Shown: one piece after another, positions 10,601 through 20,600 of the stretch
Layout: each line of letters starts with the position of its first letter
Numbering within the stretch: position 1 is the stretch's first letter
DNA from: Ciona intestinalis
Taxonomy: Eukaryota; Chordata; Ascidiacea; Phlebobranchia; Cionidae
Assembly (NCBI RefSeq): GCF_000224145.3
Contig: NW_004190505.1
Span: 17,023 to 81,022, forward strand
Direction of reading: 5' to 3'
Length of the DNA stretch: 64,000 nucleotides
Program-made: the position numbers and the translations under genes
The notes under the pieces: model-generated
What the model was told of the DNA's origin: nothing
Seen by the model: the letters and a program-made list of their open reading frames with translations, nothing else
The model's database searches: none

Positions 10601-13600
10601 CAGTGTTGCCGGGTGTATTTGTACAGTGTTGCCGGGTGTATTTGTACAGTGTTGCCCGGTGTATTTGTACAGTGTTGCCAGGTGTATTTGTACAGTGTTG
10701 CCGGGTGTATTTGTACAGTGTTGCCAGGTGTATTTGTACAGTGTTGCCAGGTGTATTTGTACAGTGTTGCCGGGTGTATTTGTACAGTGTTGCCAGGTGT
10801 ATTTGTACAGTGTTGCTGGGTGTATTTGTACAGTTTTGCCAGGTGTATTTGTACAGTGTTGCCAGGTGTATTTGTACAGTGTTGCCAGGTGTATTTGTAC
10901 AGTGTTGCTCGGTGTATTTGTACAGTGTTGCCAGGTGTATTTGTACAGTGTTGCCAGGTGTATTTGTACAGTGTTGCCGGGTGTATTTGTACAGTTTTGC
11001 CAGGTGTATTTGTACAGTGTTGCCAGGTGTATTTGTACAGTGTTGCCAGGTGTATTTGTACAGTGTTGCCCGGTGTATTTGTACAGTGTTGCCAGTTGTA
11101 TTTGCACAGTGTTGCCGGGTGTATTTGCACAGTGTTGCCGGATATAAAATATTAATATTATAACATGATGGTTTAAACTTTTTTTATGTTGCGCACATTA
11201 TTTTAAAGACCAGGAAACTTAAGTAGTAACTTATTGTTAGATGTGTACAGTGTTAACAAAGCATTCATTGTTTTCATTATGACATCACACAGCTTACGAA
11301 GGAAACAATTAAAATTACACAACAGCCATAGTTAGGTAGTTGTTGTAGTTTGTTGTATTAATAATAAGATTAATAGCTTTAAACTTATTGTTAAATGTTT
11401 TTTTGTTGGTCTATATTGTGTTTTATTATTTGTACCCGGTGCCATTTGTCATAATATGTTACTATTAATTACTTATTAATGTATTAAAACACTATTTAGT
11501 ATTTGATATAAATACAGCTTTTACTGATATACAGAGCCAAGTTGTTATTTTAAATGTTTTTACCATTTGTTGCTATATCCCTTCTCTTCGTTGTTTTAAT
11601 TAATTTGATCTTCTCTCTCGTATTCGAAGAGATAAACAATGAGATATTTTGGGTTATTGTGATGTCATAGTGCAAAGTATCAATCACGAGACGCTTGCAT
11701 TGTTATACGCCTGATTGATTATTAACTCATATTGTTCATTGTTTGCAGCTGTGACATCACAATGCTGCTTATTAAGCATAAAACATGTGTTGTGCATGTA
11801 GTTAAATAAAGTTGTGACAATTCCTGTGTGGGTATAAAAAATATTGTTATTTTTAGGACATATATTAATTTATTTGTTGTTAATATACAGGACAAATAAG
11901 AATGAATAAATTGAGTTGTTTTATTGTTCTTGTGAGTTTGTTTGTGTTGTCTACACAACGAAAAATTCATTTTAAGAAGTTTTACAAAGAAGGTCCAAGA
12001 TCTGTTGTCCATGAATCCATGGCCGATGTTCTTAAACTGGTGGTGATGGGAGATTGGGGGGGTTTGCCTTTCTATCCTTACTATTCACCGTTCGAGATAG
12101 CAACCGCTAAACAACTAATGAAAGTTTCTGTGAAGGATGGTTACGAAGCTGTCCTTGCACTCGGCGACAACTTTTACTACGATGGCGTGGTGAATGAATT
12201 CGACTCGAGATTCCAAAATACTTTCGAAAATGTTTTCAATGACGATCAGTTTAAGTCGATCCCGTGGTACTTGGTGGGGGGGAACCATGATCATTACGGG
12301 AACATCACCGGTCAGATTGAGTACAGCAAACATTCTCATAGATGGGTATTCCCCAACATGTGGTATAAAGTACAAATGTTGGGGAATGGATTCAACGTTA
12401 CGATTGTGATGATTGACACCGTTACTTTATGTGGAAACACTATGCAGGAAGGGGAACAACCTAATGGGGATATTGATGATGCTACAGCACAAGACCAACT
12501 ATCATTCATAGAAACAACATTAAAAGAAAGCGAGGATAGTTACGTCATAGTAGCAGGTCATTTCCCTGTGTGGTCAATAGCAGAGCACGGTCCAACACAA
12601 TGTTTGTTGGAAAAGTTGAAGCCATTGCTGGAGAAATACAAAGCAACGACTTACATGTGTGGGCACGACCATAACCTGCAACATATTCGTGAAACTAATT
12701 CTACAGTTGAATATTTTGTCTCTGGTGCGGTGGATGTAGTCGACCCCAGCATGAAACATAAAGATTCCATCCCACAAGACTCCCTTCAGTTCTATTGGGC
12801 AAATATTCTCGGGTTAGGGGGTTTCGCGACACTCGACGCCACAAAAAGCGAAATGGTTTTACGATTTCACTCCGCCACTGGTTCTACACTTTATAAACAT
12901 TCAATGCTTCCAAGGAAATAATATGGACAAGTTTATTGTGATGTCACAAAGATACTGTGATGTCACAATGATAGTGCTGTATCATAATGATTATTGTTGC
13001 CTTTAATCATTTTTTTCATAATTTTTAATGATTTTGTGTTTTGTTTGATTTTGTCTTGATTAAATGTAGTGACTTGTGTTTATTATGAACTATTACTGTG
13101 CGTTGTACCAAAAATAAACTAACTATGATGGATTGCATTATGTGTATGATATATGCCAGAAACAGAAATGTAAAAAACTACATCTGTAAATAACAAATTA
13201 TTTTGTACCAGAAATGAAATAACCGATTTGGCTCATAGTTTGTGTATGATGCCTTTGTTAGAAATGGAATGTAAAACTATTTACTCTAAAATAATTCTGT
13301 GAAATAAATTTAATATTTTTTATTTAATTTTGTTCGCAGCTTATTCAAGCACCACGTATACACCCACGGAGGTTGCAGACATGTTGCGTACACGTGTATC
13401 GGCGCGACCGGTGACCATTGCGCTGTGTTACATTACGGGCACGCGGGGGCTCCTAATGATCGGCTGATACAGGATGGTGACATGTGGTAGGTTGTGGTGT
13501 GATAGTGGGGTGGTTTAATGTACAATGGATGTAACTTATTTATCCTTGAATGGCGGGGCCAACGACAGAAGGATGTTCTGTTTCATACACCTCCTCCTCG

Positions 13601-15948
13601 CTTACAAGTTACTACGTATGTAACTTTATGAGTGATTGTTGTCTCTAACCCTCACAATTTGGACAACCCATTAGTGACCACTGGGTTGAAGCAATTACCA
13701 TAGGTGTCTTGCCCAAGGACACATACGCCCACAATGATAGAAAAGTTGAGTCTTGAACCTGTAGGCTGTGGTCAAAACCTTTTTGTCAGAGACTTTCTAA
13801 ATACTGTCCTGGTTCCATCATTTGTGATGCAAGAATTCAAACTATATATCATGTTATGACATCATACATCCATTGTTTACCAACAACAGTTTATTCGACA
13901 TGGGTGGGGAATACTATTGTTACGCGAGCGACATCACTTGTTCATACCCCGTCAACGGAAAGTTTACGAACGACCAGAAGTTGATCTACAACGCTGTGTT
14001 GAAAGCTAACAGGGCCGTGCAGAAGGCTTTGAAGCCGGGTAACTCATGCTAGCTGTTAAGTATCTAACCACCGCCAAAGGTTTTTATAGATGCTGAAATT
14101 GTTACCTTGAATGGAATTTACTTGTTTATCCTTCGTTTTGTCCAAAATTTTCAACCCACCTAGGTGTAAAACGGGCGATATATTAAATAAATATGAGTGT
14201 AATTTTAACAATGCCACCCCAGATTTTGTTTGAACTTAACCTTACAGGTGTATCATGGGTTGATATGCACCTGCTTGCCGATCGTGTGCAACTTGAAGAG
14301 TTAGTGAAGATGGGATTGTTGCACGGTGATGTTGATGCCATGATGGATGTTCGCCTCGGTGCCGTGTTCATGCCCCACGGCCTCGGACACTTCATGGGGC
14401 ACGACGTGCACGATGTGGGGGGATACCCTGAGGTGAGACCGTAGTGGTTTGTAATAAATATATTTTCAGCCAGGAACAAAAAAGTATTGATAATCACGCA
14501 CAAAGTTACATACGTGGTAACTTGTAAGCGAGCATGAGGTGTATGAAACAAAACACGTGTGTTATAACAACTGTCGTTGCCCCGCCATGCAAGGATAAAT
14601 AAGTTACATACGTGGTAACTTGTAAGCGGACGCAAGCTGTATGCAACAGAACACCCATGTTATAACAACTGTCCTTGCCTCGCCCTTCGAGGATAAATAT
14701 CACAGGTTGACCATACATGGTAAACCCGTGATATTTATTATTTTAATGATATTTACTACGGGTGTGAAATGACAAACACAAGGATTGTATTTTTATTATC
14801 CATATATTATAATGCATTGCAGAAAATATGTTTCAAGCGTTAAACTATGTTAGTGTACTACGATCGCTATCAATTATTAAAAATATTTGTTTATTTAACG
14901 ATATTAATATATTGGACATGTTTGTAGCTCAATAGTAGAGAAATATAATTCTATAAAAACAATGTTTATTATTGTTAATTGTGATGTCACAATGTTAACT
15001 ACCAGGAAGGACCAACACGCCGAACCGAACCAGGTTTGAAAAGTTTGCGCACGGCTCGTACGATGCAGGAGGGGATGGTGCTGACCATCGAACCCGGGAT
15101 TTATTTCAACTGGCCGGTGGGTGAAGGTTGACCGAATGGGGGGATTTTTTACACAAATTTTATTCCGAATTACCAAAAATTTAACGGGTCTTGGGTAAAA
15201 CAATCACAGTATTTTACAAACTTTATTAAAAAAATTTTCCCTAAATGTTTAATGATCAAGTTTTGGCAAAAATAGACTAGGAGCCTTCACCCATGCACGT
15301 GGTATTGATAAGGTGACGTGTACACGACATTAAACATATTTTATAGTTTATTGGGCTTTTGTCTCTTCCAGTGTAAAAAGTTTTATTTCAACGTTCTGTC
15401 TGCTGATTGCTAAGACTTCACCAGAGTTGAATATTTGTCTTACATCACTTTGCTACTTCAACCATGCTACTTTCGCTTAGTAACAGATATATCTGAATAA
15501 ACTTAATCAATCCATAGATCATACAAGATGCTTTAAACAATCCCCAATTGTCGTGTTTCATCAACGCACAAGAAATACAGAGATTTCAAAACTTTGGAGG
15601 GGTGAATATTGTTTCTATGTTTTGTAATCATACAGTTTGCTATATTTTAATAATATTACTGAATCAGTGGTCACTAAAGTGTTGTCTAAACTGTCAGCCA
15701 TACATGAAAACAATTACCCACAAAGTTACATACGTGGTATCTTGTAAGCGGGCACGAGGTGTATTTCATTCAGACAATATAAACACCAGGTTCGCATTGA
15801 AGATGACATCGCGATAACAAGCGAGGGGATGGAAATGTTGACGTGCGTGCCACGTGACGTCGATGCCATCGAACAACTCATGCGTGAAGGACGGGAGAGC
15901 GAAGACGTATCATTGGCTGGCACCTTGTTACCCAGTGTTAAGCAATAA
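7648..15948 (+). CDS. PEPD: Xaa-Pro dipeptidase (prolidase), copy 1, catalytically intact
   Basis: Twelve exons in phase: 7648-7667, 7958-8138, 8520-8711, 8960-9007, 9723-9784, 10418-10585, 13340-13486, 13890-14038, 14248-14432, 15006-15116, 15518-15601, 15790-15948. Product is 501 aa (human PEPD 493). The N-terminal domain reads [20 protein letters not shown] and LLQGG. The C-terminal pita-bread domain keeps all five metal ligands by human numbering (D276 in [10 protein letters not shown]287 in SDITCS, H370 in PHGLGHF, E412 in TIEPGIYF, E452 in VRIED) and the substrate-site residues H255 ([11 protein letters not shown]), H377 (VHDVGG) and R398 (SLRTAR). The family cleaves X-Pro dipeptides in the cytosol using Mn. 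Intron 6 (10586-13339) holds a 23-bp minisatellite and a complete ACP5-like gene on the same strand. A second copy follows at 17651. Confidence 0.97.
8255..8460 (-). repeat. Dispersed repeat family A with head module
   Basis: CTTGGGCAAGACACTTATTG, then ACCCATTAGTCACTAATGGG, then a unit with GCGGGCACGAGGTGTTTGAA. It lies in PEPD copy 1 intron 2; the corresponding intron of copy 2 lacks it. Confidence 0.75.
10245..10410 (+). repeat. Dispersed repeat family E, copy 1
   Basis: Matches 33650-33800 and, inverted, 50335-50495. Shared words include AAGGATCTGGTGC, CAGACAAAAATC, TGGCNTCGTCAGTCTCT and ATTCAAA. About 150 bp, no ORF. It abuts the acceptor of PEPD exon 6. Confidence 0.6.
10590..11141. repeat. 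23-bp minisatellite, 24 units, at a splice donor
   Basis: Exactly 24 units of 23 bp (552 bp), starting GTGTATTTGTACAGTG and ending TTGCCRG with small variants. The array begins four bases into PEPD copy 1 intron 6, immediately after the donor. Because 23 is not a multiple of 3 and units lack stops, all frames on both strands stay open, giving spurious long ORFs. The same array, with 31 units, is at the same position in copy 2. Confidence 0.97.
11902..12921 (+). CDS. ACP5: Tartrate-resistant (purple) acid phosphatase, intronless, nested in PEPD intron
   Basis: 339 aa from one exon (human ACP5 is 325 aa). A hydrophobic signal sequence ([17 protein letters not shown]) opens the protein, so secretion or lysosomal targeting is likely. 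All five metallophosphatase motifs are present: GDWGG (50-54), GDNFYYDGV (88-96), GNHDH (127-131), GHFP (219-222) and GHDHN (254-258). They supply the ligands of the di-iron centre that hydrolyses phosphomonoesters. An acceptor-like ATATACAG ends 11 bp before the ATG, fitting a 5' UTR intron or trans-splicing. AATAAA lies about 200 bp after the stop. The gene sits wholly within intron 6 of PEPD copy 1 on the same strand, and the equivalent intron of copy 2 has no such gene. Lack of introns suggests retroposition, but that is inference. Confidence 0.96.
   Translation: MNKLSCFIVLVSLFVLSTQRKIHFKKFYKEGPRSVVHESMADVLKLVVMGDWGGLPFYPYYSPFEIATAKQLMKVSVKDGYEAVLALGDNFYYDGVVNEFDSRFQNTFENVFNDDQFKSIPWYLVGGNHDHYGNITGQIEYSKHSHRWVFPNMWYKVQMLGNGFNVTIVMIDTVTLCGNTMQEGEQPNGDIDDATAQDQLSFIETTLKESEDSYVIVAGHFPVWSIAEHGPTQCLLEKLKPLLEKYKATTYMCGHDHNLQHIRETNSTVEYFVSGAVDVVDPSMKHKDSIPQDSLQFYWANILGLGGFATLDATKSEMVLRFHSATGSTLYKHSMLPRK
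13545..13750 (+). repeat. Dispersed repeat family A with head module
   Basis: Unit pieces (GTTCTGTTTCATACACCTCC) then GACAACCCATTAGTGACCAC and GTCTTGCCCAAGGACACATA. In PEPD copy 1 intron 7. Confidence 0.7.
14485..14705 (-). repeat. Dispersed repeat family A, two units
   Basis: Two tandem units with CAAAGTTACATACGTGGTAA and GAGGTGTATGAAACAAAACA, in PEPD copy 1 intron 9. Confidence 0.75.
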
Positions 15949-15952
15949 TAAC

Positions 15953-16147
15953 AACTTTACATCTGGCAACACTGGAAAATCTTGTAATTCATCTGGCAAC
16001 ACTGGAAACACTTGTAATTCATCTGGAAACACTGAACAAACTTTTAATTCTTCTGGAAACACTGGACAAACTTGTAATTTATCTGGCAACACTGGACAAA
16101 CTTGTAATTCATCTGGCAACACTGTAATTCATCTGGCAACACTGGCT
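15953..16147. repeat. 30-bp tandem repeat in the PEPD copy 1 3' region, about 6.5 units
   Basis: Units of about 30 bp around CATCTGGCAACACTGG and CTTGTAATT, starting right after the stop codon. PEPD copy 2 has only about two related units at the same place (about 21750-21800), so the array expanded in copy 1 or shrank in copy 2. Confidence 0.9.
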
Positions 16148-16799
16148 TCAATCACCTGACACTTGTGCCATACAATAATTATAAACCACTTGCATAAGTG
16201 AACGAAATACATTTCAACAAAGATTTTATTTTAAATTGATGTAAATACCTCCTACTGATTGTTGCATTCATTCATTTATGTGTAAAATATTACGATTCAG
16301 TATTTCATCGATATGTTACTGAAATACATGTTCATGAAACCGCAATAAACTTTAAATTGTGCAATGAATACTTATAAGATGGGACACCTTTTAACGTTTA
16401 AAGATTTATAAAATCGTATCCTCACGACTCCCATAAATCGTTGGTAATTTATACACGGTCAGGATATTTAGATAATATGCGCTATTTGAATTGATTAGAA
16501 TGTGAAACAGAAACCGCGAAAAATAAAGTAAAGAGAAAAAAATTTGCTAAAGTTGCAGCGCGCTTTTGCGCGTGACCTTAATTAGTTTTGTGACACTAAA
16601 CGCCCGTTCTTAATGTCGTGTTTGAAAGCAATCATCGGTAAATAAGTTCCAATAGTCCGCATACACCTCGCTCCAATATTAGATTGATAATAATTAACCT
16701 AAACTGTAAGAACAGCTTACAGGAGGCGAGCAGAAAAAGTAATAACAGTGACGTTTGCATTTAGCCCGGTTGTTTATTCAATATTATATATGTGTAGTA

Positions 16800-16970
16800 C
16801 TGTGGGGTAAAGTGGGATACTGTTGGAGCCTGGTGACAATACTTCCCAATCGTATTTTAAACAATTAACAAGCGTCGTGAGGTTACGGTTTTACAATTCT
16901 GTATCCCACGTTAACTGCTAAATGGTATGAGAAAAAAAGGAAAACATGTCCCATCTTACCCCACGAACTA
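16800..16970. repeat. Dispersed repeat of the GGGGTAA / GGGACA type
   Basis: Starts GTGGGGTAAAGTGGGATAC and ends TGTCCCATCTTACCCCAC, so the termini are roughly inverted. The same layout recurs at 25035-25205 and 27945-28125, with fragments near 34250 and 61380. The inverted ends and about 170 bp length suggest a MITE. Confidence 0.6.
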
Positions 16971-17399
16971 CAACGTATGGTTTCGTATAATAATGTGTGT
17001 GGACAAGTAATGTTATAGCAAATCTATTTTGCGCGAATTTTCAACAAACTATGCAGTGTTTGACTTTTTCTTTTCCTGAATAAAAATATACCATCGTCGC
17101 GTATGCATATTTTAGTAACGGTGTTGTGGTAGTTTATAATGTTTAAGTAGGATATACACTTCGTGCTCGTTTACGAGTTATGCCTGTATGGTGGCTGAAC
17201 TAAACAACCCATTAGTGACCACTAGGTTGGAGCAATTACAGGTTAAAAAGACACAGCCCACAATGGTAGCAACAACGATATAGTTATTGGCAAGTGATAT
17301 AGGCAGTTACGTAAGGTGTGTGATCAGTTTTATTTTTTATGTTGCGGTGTCGTGGTAAACAGTGGCGCGTCTTCATATATTGCACATGTTTACGAAGCT

Positions 17400-17610
17400 T
17401 GGTGCTGTGACATTGTGGGCGTATGTGTCCTTGGGCAAGACACTCACGGAAATTGTTCCAACCCTGTGGTCACTAATGGGTTGTCCAAATTCTCAGCCAT
17501 ACAGAAAAATTACTCACAAAGTTACATACATGGTAACTTGTAAGCGGACACGAGGTGTTTGAAACTGAACACCGGTGTTATAACGACTGTCGTTATCCCG
17601 ATATTAAGAA
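17400..17610 (-). repeat. Dispersed repeat family A with head module
   Basis: TGTCCTTGGGCAAGACACTC, then TGGTCACTAATGGGTTGTCC, then a unit with AGCGGACACGAGGTGTTTGA. It lies just upstream of PEPD copy 2. Confidence 0.75.
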
Positions 17611-17650
17611 AGTTACATTTATTTAATTCTTCTTTAGTTGTTCCAACAGA

Positions 17651-20600
17651 ATGTTCAAGCTTGGCGCAAACACGTTGTCCGTTCCCATGAGTTTATTCGC
17701 CGACAATCGTAAGCGATTATGCAACAAAGTACGAACAATCGATGTTCCAGAACATTCCATTGTTTTACTCCAAGGAGGGCAACAACAACAGCAAGATTCT
17801 ACCGATCGTGACATCACATTCAGACAGGTATTGCTATTATGACGTACAATTAACGTGCGTGGCGGGGAATTTCCCCTCTAAATACGATATACATCAACCG
17901 AAACGTTTGACACTCAAGTACTTTTCACCCGAGCGTGTTTTACCGAATGTTTTTTTGATGCTAATTTCCTTCTCTTCGTTGTAATTATTAATCTTATTTT
18001 CGCTATCGTACTCGAAAAGATTAATTAGATATATATCGTGTCACCCCACCCCCACCCCCTTCCACAGGAATCCTTCTTCCAATGGTGTTTTGGTGTCAGC
18101 GAACCAGACTGCTTCGGTGCGATTGACGTCACATCCGGCAGATCCGTTCTCTTCGTACCAAAGCTGCCTGTTGAATACCGGGTGTGGATGGGGGAGATAT
18201 TTCCACCAAGTCACTTCCAAGCTAAATATCGGGTTGATGACGTCATGTTTGTTAATGACGTAAGCACTTTTTAACTTTAATGGTTTATGACGTCATATAT
18301 ACAGTGACGTGGAGGTTACACAAGAAAAAATGAAATTTACTAAAAAAATATTTTTATTGAATATCACGTCGTATTCACCGTGACGTGTTACATTATATGA
18401 CGTCATAGTAGCAGCGATGTAGATATTCCGCATTATGACGTCTTTGGTATTATTTACAGATGGTTGCCGTTCTACGTTCGATGGGGGCACGCGTTATTTT
18501 AACACTGGTAAGTAAATGAGATTTGTGACGTAACAATCGTGGTTGTTATGGTTCCGTGAATGTAGGAACGCGGATTAATATCCGATCGTGAAGGTTTGGG
18601 AATTGCCGGATCTATTTGCAGCAGGTATTACGTTGTTGCGCCCGCTTATTCATAGTAAACAAATGCCCGGTCGTAGTTGGTTAGGAGCATGCTTCTACTT
18701 AACAGTTTAGGGTTCGATGGCCGCGTTGTCGCTACCACGGGCAAGTATGTAACTAACCAACTACGACTCGGTGGTCATTAAAGGGTTGTCCCGATTGTCA
18801 ATTATACAGGAAAGAATTACCCACCACGTTACATACGTAGTATAACTCATAAGCAGGCACCAGGTGTATAAAACGTAACAGCCGTGTTGAATGTCTTTGT
18901 TCACAACTTTAGCTGCAACAACTAACAATATACCCTCAGTTTCAAGGTGGACACCGAATCGTTACAGCCGGTGATCAGTGAATGTCGGGTGATCAAATCG
19001 AAGGAAGAAATCGACATTATTAGATACGTCAGTCGCGTCAGTAGCGAAGCGCATAAAGAGATCATGCGACGTATACGGCCGGGGTGGATGGAATACCAGG
19101 CTGAAAGGTGGGTGTATTTGTACAGTGTTGCCGGGTGTATTTGTACAGTGTTGCCGGGTGTATTTGTACAGTGTTGCCGGGTGTATTTGTACAGTGTTGC
19201 CGGGTGTATTTGTACAGTGTTGCCGGGTGTATTTGTACAGTGTTGCCGGGTGTATTTGTACAGTGTTGCCGGGTGTATTTGTACAGTGTTGCCAGGTGTA
19301 TTTGTACAGTGTTGCCAGATGTATTTGTACATTGTTGCCAGGTGTATTTGTACAGTGTTACCAGGTGTATTTGTACAGTGTTGCCGGGTGTATTTGTACA
19401 GTGTTGCCAGGTGTATTTGTACAGTGTTGCTAGGTGTATTTGTACAGTGTTGCCGGGTGTATTTGTACAGTGTTGCCAGGTGTATTTGTACAGTGTTACC
19501 AGGTGTATTTGTACAGTGTTGCCGGGTGTATTTGTACAGTGTTGCTAGGTGTATTTGTACAGTGTTGCTAGGTGTATTTGTACAGTGTTTCTAGGTGTAT
19601 TTGTACAGTGTTGCTAGGTGTATTTGTACAGTGTTGCTGGGTGTATTTGTACAGTGTTGCCAGGTGTATTTGTACAGTGTTACCAGGTGTATTTGTACAG
19701 TGTTGCCAGGTGTATTTGTACAGTGTTGCCCGGTGTATTTGTACAGTGTTACCAGGTGTATTTGTACAGTGTTGCCAGGTGTATTTGTACAGTGTTGCCG
19801 GGCATATTTGTACAGTGTTGCCGTATAAACAATTATCTTTTCCAGTCTTTTCCGACACTTGGTCCAAACCCACGGTGGTGGTAGGCACGTATTCTACGAC
19901 TGCGTTGCATCGTCAGGTCCCAGGTGTGCCATCATGAACTACGGTAGAGCCACGTATCCCAATGATCATGTTATCGAAGATGGGACGCTATGGTGAGAAT
20001 AGTTGTTTGTTACGTCACATACCTTCTGTATAACGTCACATTTTTCATATTCTAAATGGGAACTATGAGTATTCACTGGGTTCGGCAACCGTTCTTTAAT
20101 TTAACACTTTTCCTAAAGTAGTTTTATCTGTAAACTATATTTTAACGATTGTCGTTTTGCTGCTAATTCCCTTCTCTTTGTTGTTTTAATTTATCTGATT
20201 TTTCGTATTTCGTATTCGAAGGGAGAAATCACTATATTATATTATATGCATCCGTACAATGTCCTTTGTGAGCTTTATGGCTTAAACACGCCATTATTTC
20301 AGCCCTCCAGGTAACTCATAAGTAACAATACCCTTTTATGACGTCACAGTTTGTTCGATATGAGCGGGGAATATTGTTGTTATGGTAGTGACATCACAAA
20401 CACTTTTCCCGCCAATGGAAAATTCACAGAAGACCAGAAGGCGATCTACAATATCGTGTTGGAGGCGAACATGGCGGTGAAGGCAGTCATGCGGCCTGGT
20501 GGGTTGTTCTAACGTTATATAATATGATGGGGCAGGTTGGGACTAAATGCTGGGGCAGGATGGGACAAAATGGTGAGCAGGATGAGACATTATGGTGGGG

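Larger units (their letters stand above)
16150..17650. other. Intergenic, PEPD copy 1 to copy 2
   Basis: About 1.5 kb without a supported gene. It holds a GGGGTAA-type dispersed repeat (16800-16970) and family A pieces (17150-17270 and 17400-17610). No counterpart of the short first exon of copy 1 was found here. Confidence 0.6.

Noticed and set aside
10590-11141. Regular short repeats as a CRISPR array
   Set aside because: No spacers: units are directly tandem, and the context is a eukaryotic intron.
10398-11163. Several long overlapping ORFs rich in Val, Tyr, Cys or Gln, Thr, Asn
   Set aside because: They are frames through the 23-bp minisatellite, which lacks stops in every frame; only the first codons belong to a real PEPD exon.
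18922-19937. Equivalent long ORFs in the second prolidase copy
   Set aside because: Same minisatellite artefact.
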